Origin: Aliarcobacter butzleri
GTDB lineage: Bacteria > Campylobacterota > Campylobacteria > Campylobacterales > Arcobacteraceae
Length of the DNA: 10,519 nt
Reading direction: 5' to 3'
Assembly (NCBI GenBank): GCA_012522985.1
Contig: JAAYJJ010000024.1
Span: 1 to 10,519 of the forward strand
Below the pieces are notes generated by a model that did no database searches, had not been told where the DNA came from, and saw only the letters and a program-made list of their open reading frames with translations. Position numbers and translations under genes: made by a program. The first letter of the stretch is position 1. Every line of letters begins with the position of its first letter. Of the stretch, positions 6,693 to 10,519 are shown in pieces.

Positions 6693-7799
6693 ATGCGTTT
6701 TTTTGATAAAAGAATTATATCACATTTTGACTTTGTAACTATAATTTTAGTTATACCAATAATACTGTTTTCTTATCATTTAATCAATGAAATAAATGAA
6801 GTATTGGGCGTTAAGCAACTTTTTTATTTTGTTATTGCTTTTGTTGCTTTTATTGTGGTTTTTTATCTACCTATAAGAAGAGCAGTTTTACTTATACCTT
6901 TTTTATATTGGATAGGGATTGCTTTGCTTATTATGGTAGAACTTTTTGGAGTTACAAAGCTTGGTGCAAAAAGATGGATTGAGATACCTATAATAGGGCT
7001 TACACTACAACCATCAGAGTTGATTAAGCCTATTTATTTACTTATGCTAGGATATCTTATCAAACACAAACCACCACCAAAAGATGGATATGGATTGAAA
7101 TCTTTTGCGATTTTATCTATGTATATACTTTTGCCTACTATTTTAATAGCAAAAGAACCAGATTTGGGTACAGCTTTGATTTTTGCTTTTGTTGGATTTG
7201 GAGTTTTATTTATAGTTGGTGTTCAGTTAAGAATATGGGTAAGTATATTGATTATTTTGGCAATTATTGCACCTTTAATGTATAATTATGGTATAAAAGA
7301 TTATCAAAAAAAGAGAATTACTGATTTTATAAGTGAAGAGCCTAGCTATCATGTAAGGCAATCCATTATAGCTATAGGTTCAGGTGGACTAACAGGCAAA
7401 AGTGTAGATGAAGCAACACAAGCACAATTAAAGTTTTTACCTATTGCTACAAGTGACTTTATATTTGCGTATTTAATAGAAAGATATGGTTTTATAGGTG
7501 CTTTGGGCTTGATTTTTATCTATTTTTTGCTGATATTACACCTATTATATTATAATTACCATTTTAGTGAGGATTATCTTCTTAATGTTTTTTCTTCAGG
7601 TTTAGCTTTGCTGGTGTTTTTTAATACTAGTGTTAATATTTTGATGGTTATTGGTTTTGCACCTGTTGTTGGACTTCCTTTGCCTATGTTTAGTTATGGC
7701 GGAAGTTCTTTTTTAAATTATATAGTTTTATTGGCTATTTTAGAAAATCTAAATGCTTTTAGGTTTAAAGATTCTTACAATTTTGAGAGGAGATTATAG
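6693..7799 (+). CDS. rodA: Rod-shape SEDS peptidoglycan glycosyltransferase RodA (MrdB)
   Basis: RodA polymerises lipid II into glycan strands with a class B PBP (PBP2/MrdA) in the elongation complex of the inner membrane. The 368-residue product (start ATG 6693, MRFFDKRIISHFDF) is rich in membrane helices. It carries the SEDS signatures GAKRWIEI ... LQPSEL (91-110), KEPDLGTALI (154-163), the GSGGLTGKS loop (229-237) and GLPLPMFSYGGSS (327-339). D255 in PIATSDFIFAYLIE matches the essential extracellular aspartate of RodA. I favour RodA over FtsW because of the DFIFA context and its position beside the rluD-type gene, as for C. jejuni mrdB. A TTG 15 nt upstream is in frame but lacks a ribosome site, and the N-terminus matches family members when started at the ATG. 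No convincing Shine-Dalgarno or promoter was found, and any promoter must lie in the rluD 5' region. It ends in TAGTG, coupling to the next gene. Confidence 0.92.
   Translation: MRFFDKRIISHFDFVTIILVIPIILFSYHLINEINEVLGVKQLFYFVIAFVAFIVVFYLPIRRAVLLIPFLYWIGIALLIMVELFGVTKLGAKRWIEIPIIGLTLQPSELIKPIYLLMLGYLIKHKPPPKDGYGLKSFAILSMYILLPTILIAKEPDLGTALIFAFVGFGVLFIVGVQLRIWVSILIILAIIAPLMYNYGIKDYQKKRITDFISEEPSYHVRQSIIAIGSGGLTGKSVDEATQAQLKFLPIATSDFIFAYLIERYGFIGALGLIFIYFLLILHLLYYNYHFSEDYLLNVFSSGLALLVFFNTSVNILMVIGFAPVVGLPLPMFSYGGSSFLNYIVLLAILENLNAFRFKDSYNFERRL
6714..6722 (-). promoter_or_regulatory. Extended -10 promoter of the rluD-flpA-trmB-ftsEX-envC-radA operon
   Basis: On the minus strand TGATATAAT forms a perfect extended -10 (TG-n-TATAAT). 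Transcription would start near 6707, about 33 nt before the chosen rluD ATG. No TTGACA-like -35 is present; Campylobacterota sigma-70 promoters usually lack one. The promoter lies within the first codons of rodA on the opposite strand. Confidence 0.65.
7788..7792 (+). promoter_or_regulatory. Shine-Dalgarno of the lipoprotein gene after rodA (AGGAG)
   Basis: AGGAG with a six-base spacer (ATTATA) precedes the GTG at 7799. It lies inside the last codons of rodA and justifies the GTG start, which gives a complete lipoprotein signal peptide. Confidence 0.8.
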
Positions 7800-8281
7800 T
7801 GAAGAGTTTATATATTATATCTTTTGGAGTATTACTTTTTTTTAGTGCTTGTTATGATAAAAATAGTTCCAAATCCATCATCTCAGATAGTGTATATTCT
7901 ACAGCCTTACAATATACCCAAAAAGCTGATTTAGTTATAAATTTGGAAACAAAAGCTATTTTTACAGCTACTTATCTTAATCATATACCACAATACAACG
8001 ATGAAAACCACAACTTTATAGTTGGTGTTTATATACCTGATAGTTTTTATCATCAAAAATACAATTATACTATTTATAGTGATGATGAGTTATTAAAGCT
8101 TACTCTTTTGAGTGATGAAGATAGAAATAGTTTTCATATTCCTTTAGAAAATAAATGGGCAAAATATTATAAAGTTCATATTGCAAAAAAAGAACAAAAT
8201 AGCATAACTCTTAATCTTATGATAGAAGAACTAGGAGATATAGCAATAGAGTTTAATAAAAAGTTATTATCCAAAATATAG
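7799..8281 (+). CDS. Unrecognised small lipoprotein co-translated with rodA
   Basis: I do not recognise this 160-residue protein. It starts with a short lipoprotein signal peptide (MKSLYIISFGVLLFFSAC) with a lipobox-like FSAC and the predicted lipidated cysteine C18. This is followed by a Ser/Asn-rich linker and a mature part with alternating polar and hydrophobic residues that suggests a small beta-rich domain (for example NFIVGVYIPDSF, YNYTIYSDDELLKLTLL, and YYKVHIAKKEQNSITLNLMIEELGDIAIEF). No membrane segment follows the signal. The GTG start shares a base with the rodA stop (TAGTG) and has a strong AGGAG six bases upstream, so translation is coupled to rodA. The context suggests, but does not prove, an envelope or cell-wall role linked to the elongasome. 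A perfect palindrome begins 2 nt after its stop. It could be a lineage-specific protein, and the function is left open. Confidence 0.8.
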   Translation: MKSLYIISFGVLLFFSACYDKNSSKSIISDSVYSTALQYTQKADLVINLETKAIFTATYLNHIPQYNDENHNFIVGVYIPDSFYHQKYNYTIYSDDELLKLTLLSDEDRNSFHIPLENKWAKYYKVHIAKKEQNSITLNLMIEELGDIAIEFNKKLLSKI

Positions 8282-8282
8282 A

Positions 8283-8306
8283 GCTAAGATTTAATTAAAT
8301 CTTAGC
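8283..8306. terminator. Perfect 24-bp palindrome between convergent genes, probable bidirectional terminator
   Basis: The left arm GCTAAGATTTAA is followed immediately by its exact reverse complement TTAAATCTTAGC. As RNA it gives a 10-bp stem with an AAUU loop. It lies between the stop of the lipoprotein gene (8281) and the stop of the convergent gamma-carbonic-anhydrase-like gene (8315), a typical place for a shared terminator. No T-tract follows on the plus strand and only a loose T-rich stretch on the minus strand, so the terminator call is by position and symmetry. Confidence 0.6.
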
Positions 8307-8314
8307 CTAAGGTA

Positions 8315-8839
8315 CTAGATATATTCGTTTTTAAACTTTACATATCTAGCAGCGTGAGCTATAAGCCCATCTACTTCTTCTTGTGTAAGCTCTCTTACTA
8401 CTTTGGCTGGACTTCCCATAATAAGAGACCTTGGAGGAAACTTTTTGCCTTGAGTTACTAGTGAATGAGCCCCTACTATAGAGCCTTGCCCTATAACGGC
8501 ACCATCAAGTATAGTAGCACTCATACCTATCAAACATCCATCTTCTATAGTACATCCATGAAGCATAACTTTATGCCCAATAGTTACATCATTGCCTATA
8601 ATAGTAGGATGACCATCACTCATATCCTCTTTTTTGTAGTGGGTGACATGTACCATAGATAGATCTTGAATAGATGTTCTATCTCCTATGATTATCTTGT
8701 GTACATCACCTCTTATAACAGTGCCAAACCATATAGAAGAATCTTTTCCTATAGTGACATTGCCTATAACATCAGCACTTGGAGCTATCCATGAGTTTGT
8801 ACCAACACTAGGGTACCAATCTTTAAACTTTAGTATCAC
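8315..8839 (-). CDS. Gamma-carbonic-anhydrase-like left-handed beta-helix (hexapeptide repeat) protein
   Basis: This 174-residue protein belongs to the YrdA/PaaY/CaiE gamma-carbonic-anhydrase superfamily. Imperfect hexapeptide repeats (VIGNVTIG, VIRGDVHKIIIG, TIIGNDVTIG, TIEDGCLIG, AVIGQGSIVG) run from about 22 to 125 and build a trimeric left-handed beta-helix, followed by a C-terminal helix (about 152-170). The three zinc-binding histidines appear conserved as H64, H89 and H94 (the last two spaced as in archaeal Cam), with R43, D45 and Q58 in the expected places. Metal binding is therefore likely. Carbonic anhydrase activity is uncertain, because many relatives lack the acidic loop of Cam and show little activity. 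The start is a GTG at 8837-8839 with AGGA seven bases upstream, preceded by its own promoter. It is monocistronic, convergent with the rodA pair, and lies downstream of tonB on the same strand. Confidence 0.88.
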   Translation of the reverse strand: MILKFKDWYPSVGTNSWIAPSADVIGNVTIGKDSSIWFGTVIRGDVHKIIIGDRTSIQDLSMVHVTHYKKEDMSDGHPTIIGNDVTIGHKVMLHGCTIEDGCLIGMSATILDGAVIGQGSIVGAHSLVTQGKKFPPRSLIMGSPAKVVRELTQEEVDGLIAHAARYVKFKNEYI

Positions 8840-8861
8840 TTTTAAATCCTATTTTTGTATA

Positions 8862-8870
8862 AGTATAGCA
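8862..8870 (-). promoter_or_regulatory. Extended -10 promoter of the gamma-carbonic-anhydrase-like gene
   Basis: TGCTATACT on the minus strand is an extended -10 (TG-n-TATACT) in the 57-nt gap between tonB and this gene. The predicted start near 8855 leaves a leader of about 16 nt that carries AGGA at 8847-8850 before the GTG. No -35 is recognisable. Confidence 0.55.
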
Positions 8871-8896
8871 TAAAATATAGACTTTTAGTAGAAAAT

Positions 8897-9601
8897 CTAC
8901 CTAAGATGAAAAGCTATTGTAAAACTTATAACCATTGGAAACACATCTAACTCTTTTGGTATATTGATAGGAAAAGATTTATATAAAGCATCTTCTATAC
9001 TTGATTTAAATATATTGTGTCCTTCTATATTTATATCAAAAACTGTACCATTTTGAGATAGCTTAAATTTAACATCAACCTCACCTTGTATTCTTCTTGA
9101 AACTGCTCTTTTGGGATAGACTTTATTTTGGTTGATTTTGTGCTTAATAGTTTGTAAAAAATCACTCTTAATAGCCTCTATATCTATGGTGATTACTTGA
9201 TTTATAGGTTCTTCTACTACTATAAAATCTTCATTTTTGGATATTTCTAAAGGCTCTTTTAGAGGTATCTCTTGTGGTTTTTGCTCTTTAGGAGATGATG
9301 TTTTTGCTATATCTTTAGGTTTTTCTTTTTTAGGCTTTGTTGTCTTTTTTTCTACTATCTTTTCAATAGGTTTTTCTATTATTGGCTCTATCTCTTTAAT
9401 AGGCTCTTTATAAGCTTCTTCTATAGGTATTTTTGGTGGTATTATTGGTTTTGGTGAGACTATTTTAAAGCTTATTTTATCTGTTTTTTGAATAGTAATA
9501 GCTTTGGCTTCTTTATTTATAAGTATAAATGTAGCAAAAATCAAAAAACAAAATATAGCCAATGTAAGAAAAAATGAGTTAAAATATCTATTTTGTATCA
9601 T
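8897..9601 (-). CDS. tonB: TonB energy-transducing protein
   Basis: TonB links the ExbB-ExbD motor of the inner membrane to TonB-dependent receptors of the outer membrane (iron-siderophore, haem or similar uptake). The 234-residue product has one N-terminal membrane anchor (about 9-29) and a long Pro/Glu/Lys/Ile-rich periplasm-spanning segment (about 48-135, with repeated EPI and KPK units). The C-terminal TonB fold (about 145-234) includes NKVYPKRA (159-166), GEVDVKFKL (173-181) and NGTVFDINIEG (184-194). The start overlaps exbD by 14 nt. The classical Ser-x3-His motif of the E. coli TonB membrane anchor is absent, and no histidine occurs in the anchor at all. It is the last gene of exbB-exbD-tonB. 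No receptor gene is visible, so the substrate is unknown. Confidence 0.92.
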   Translation of the reverse strand: MIQNRYFNSFFLTLAIFCFLIFATFILINKEAKAITIQKTDKISFKIVSPKPIIPPKIPIEEAYKEPIKEIEPIIEKPIEKIVEKKTTKPKKEKPKDIAKTSSPKEQKPQEIPLKEPLEISKNEDFIVVEEPINQVITIDIEAIKSDFLQTIKHKINQNKVYPKRAVSRRIQGEVDVKFKLSQNGTVFDINIEGHNIFKSSIEDALYKSFPINIPKELDVFPMVISFTIAFHLR

Positions 9602-9974
9602 CTGTGATAATCCCTAGAGATTCAAATGAGTGCTTTTTTGCCAAATCCAATATAAATACAAACTTCTCAAAAGAGATGTTTTTATCACAATTGATAAGAA
9701 TATCTGTTTTTTTATCAACTAAAAGAAGTCTATCTTCAAAGTCTTCTTTATTTACTAGTTCTTTATCAAAAAAAATCTCACAATTTTCGTTGATAGTGAT
9801 GATTAGCTCTTTTTGGGGTTCAAGTCTATCACTAGAGCTTGAGCTTGGTAAATCAACAGGTATAATCCCTTGAGATACAAATGAAGCAGTTGTAAGTATA
9901 ATCACAAGTAAAACAAGCATTATATCTATAAAAGGAACTACATTGATTGAGTCAAACTTTTTAATTTTTGCCAT
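9588..9974 (-). CDS. exbD: TonB-system motor protein ExbD (short, group 2 type)
   Basis: ExbD forms the dimer inside the ExbB pentamer and uses the proton gradient to energise TonB. The 128-residue product has a short cytoplasmic start, one membrane helix (about 15-35) and a periplasmic domain (about 45-128). The family start NVVPFIDIMLVLLVIIL is present, with D17 matching the essential membrane aspartate (D25 in E. coli ExbD). A serine run (SSSSS, 44-48) follows VDLP as a flexible linker. The ATG overlaps the end of exbB by 14 nt, and its stop overlaps tonB by 14 nt. Linkage to ExbB and TonB rules out TolR as the better name. Confidence is high. Confidence 0.93.
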   Translation of the reverse strand: MAKIKKFDSINVVPFIDIMLVLLVIILTTASFVSQGIIPVDLPSSSSSDRLEPQKELIITINENCEIFFDKELVNKEDFEDRLLLVDKKTDILINCDKNISFEKFVFILDLAKKHSFESLGIITDDTK

Positions 9975-10398
9975 TTTGTAATATTTCCCATTTTCCTAAA
10001 ATAACCTCAACTCTTCTTGCTAGGTGGTTATAAAAAAACATTGATGGTATAGCTACAGCTAGACCCATAGCAGTGGCTTTTAGTGCTAGAGCCAGTGAAG
10101 TCATAATGTTTTTTACATCCATATTGCCACTTTGTCCCATAATATAAAATGTAATAATTATGGCTATTACAGTTCCTAAAAGCCCAATATAAGGTGAGTT
10201 AGATGCAAAAGATGCTATGATATTGACATTGTTTGTTAGATCTATTTCAAGGCTCTCTTTTGAATCATAGCTTTTAATATCTATTTTTTTATAAAACATT
10301 AGCCTTTCTATCCAAAGCCAAACTGAAACAAATACCATTAAACCCAAAAGTCCTATGATTCCATAATCTGTTATTTTTTGTAGTAGTTCTATATCCAT
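9961..10398 (-). CDS. exbB: TonB-system energizer ExbB (short, group 2 type)
   Basis: ExbB is the proton-channel scaffold of the TonB motor in the inner membrane. This 145-residue product is far shorter than E. coli ExbB (244) and matches the compact form found in Helicobacter and Campylobacter. It has three membrane helices (about 12-32, 68-88 and 101-124). The family motifs are the SPYIGLLGTV of TM2 (68-77) and KATAMGLAVAIPSMFFYN of TM3 (107-124), with the conserved threonines T76 and T109. Aligned on ATA-x-GL and AIP-x4-YN, the place of the E. coli TM3 glutamate E176 is L104, and a lysine (K107) occupies the next turn. It is first in exbB-exbD-tonB and preceded by AAGGA (10408-10412) nine bases before the ATG. 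MotA and TolQ are less likely given the linked tonB. Confidence 0.92.
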   Translation of the reverse strand: MDIELLQKITDYGIIGLLGLMVFVSVWLWIERLMFYKKIDIKSYDSKESLEIDLTNNVNIIASFASNSPYIGLLGTVIAIIITFYIMGQSGNMDVKNIMTSLALALKATAMGLAVAIPSMFFYNHLARRVEVILGKWEILQNGKN

Positions 10399-10432
10399 AG
10401 GGTACTTTCCTTTATATGATTTTGTTTTGATA

Positions 10433-10441
10433 ATTTTAACA
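10433..10441 (-). promoter_or_regulatory. Candidate extended -10 promoter of exbB-exbD-tonB
   Basis: TGTTAAAAT on the minus strand (TG-n-TAAAAT) is the best -10 upstream of exbB. It would start transcription near 10426, about 28 nt before the ATG. The region is very AT-rich, so other starts are possible, and no -35 is seen. Confidence 0.4.
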
Positions 10442-10464
10442 ATTAAGTGTTAATTTAATGTTAA
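10436..10464. promoter_or_regulatory. TTAACA/TGTTAA dyad with an extra direct repeat, possible operator
   Basis: TTAACA (10436-10441) and TGTTAA (10448-10453) form an inverted repeat with a six-base gap. A second TGTTAA (10459-10464) starts 11 bp after the first, close to one helical turn. The left half overlaps the candidate -10 of exbB. TonB operons are commonly iron-controlled, but the match to a GATAAT-type Fur box is poor, so the binding protein is not assigned. AT-rich chance is a real alternative. Confidence 0.3.
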
Positions 10465-10468
10465 ATAA

Positions 10469-10519
10469 CTATATTTTAAGAAATCCACCAAAAATTAAAG
10501 CTCCACTTAGTATAAATAC
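10469..10519 (-). CDS. Probable C-terminal end of a hydrophobic protein, cut by the right edge
   Basis: Reading leftward from the right edge, one frame gives 16 codons (VFILSGALIFGGFLKI) and then TAG at 10469-10471. The Gly/Ile/Leu/Phe-rich run, followed by a single lysine and the stop, looks like the last membrane helix of an inner-membrane protein. Only 51 bases are visible, so neither the family nor the reality of the gene can be settled. If real, it ends about 70 nt before exbB, leaving a short gap that contains the exbB promoter region. Confidence 0.45.
   Translation of the reverse strand, partial: VFILSGALIFGGFLKI

Noticed and set aside
6693..7799. Identification as the division protein FtsW
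   Set aside because: The DFIFA motif, the N-terminus and the conserved neighbourhood fit RodA/MrdB, and no mur genes are nearby.
8465..8873. Two plus-strand open frames (8465-8662 and 8688-8873)
   Set aside because: Both are antisense to the gamma-carbonic-anhydrase-like gene, whose hexapeptide repeats and histidines are clear.
8888..8900. Small hairpin GTAGA-AAA-TCTAC at the tonB stop as a terminator
   Set aside because: It has a five-base A/T-rich stem without a T-run and overlaps the stop codon; too weak to call.
9604..9873. Plus-strand open frame of 89 codons
   Set aside because: It is antisense to exbD and shows no family features; the serine-rich sequence reflects codons of the other strand.
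10425..10441. Fur box upstream of exbB (TTTTGATAATTTTAACA)
   Set aside because: Only one GATAAT half-site is present and the second half does not match, so the resemblance is expected by chance in such AT-rich DNA.

Overview
This AT-rich window (roughly 30% G+C by eye) comes from a member of the Campylobacterota (the former Epsilonproteobacteria). The gene order radA / EnvC-like / ftsX / ftsE / long-form trmB / fibronectin-type-III lipoprotein / rluD-family, divergent from rodA (mrdB), matches an arrangement I know from Campylobacter jejuni (the Cj1275c-Cj1282 neighbourhood). The short ExbB and ExbD are also of the type found in Helicobacter and Campylobacter. An Arcobacter- or Sulfurimonas-like genome is plausible, but I cannot fix the genus from sequence alone.

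Left part (1-6674, all minus strand): seven tightly packed genes read leftward in the order rluD-family pseudouridine synthase, flpA-like lipoprotein, trmB, ftsE, ftsX, envC-like activator, radA (cut by the left edge). Successive junctions are -53, +3, -8, -14, +8 and -1 nt, so one transcript and much translational coupling are likely. A perfect extended -10 (TGATATAAT, 6714-6722) sits just upstream of rluD, inside the start of the divergent rodA gene. The functional core is FtsE-FtsX-EnvC, an ABC-type device that activates periplasmic murein amidases during division. It is accompanied by tRNA and rRNA modification enzymes and a recombination ATPase.

Middle part (6693-8281, plus strand): rodA (SEDS glycosyltransferase of the elongasome) is followed by an unrecognised small lipoprotein gene joined through a TAGTG stop/start. 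A perfect 24-bp palindrome (8283-8306) separates this pair from the convergent gamma-carbonic-anhydrase-like gene (8315-8839, minus), which has its own promoter and a GTG start.

Right part (8897-10398, minus strand): exbB-exbD-tonB, an energy-transducing system for outer-membrane transport, with both junctions overlapping by exactly 14 nt. Its upstream region has a candidate extended -10 overlapped by a TTAACA/TGTTAA dyad. The last 51 bases appear to hold the hydrophobic C-terminus of another minus-strand gene that enters from the right edge.

Most of this is conserved core genome, and I see no mobile element, CRISPR array, RNA gene or obviously new system. The points most worth a second look are: the TonB motor, where both the classical TM3 glutamate of ExbB and the classical transmembrane histidine of TonB appear absent; identical 14-nt overlaps between partner genes; the 53-nt rluD/flpA overlap; the unknown lipoprotein coupled to rodA; and the promoter embedded in the opposing gene.
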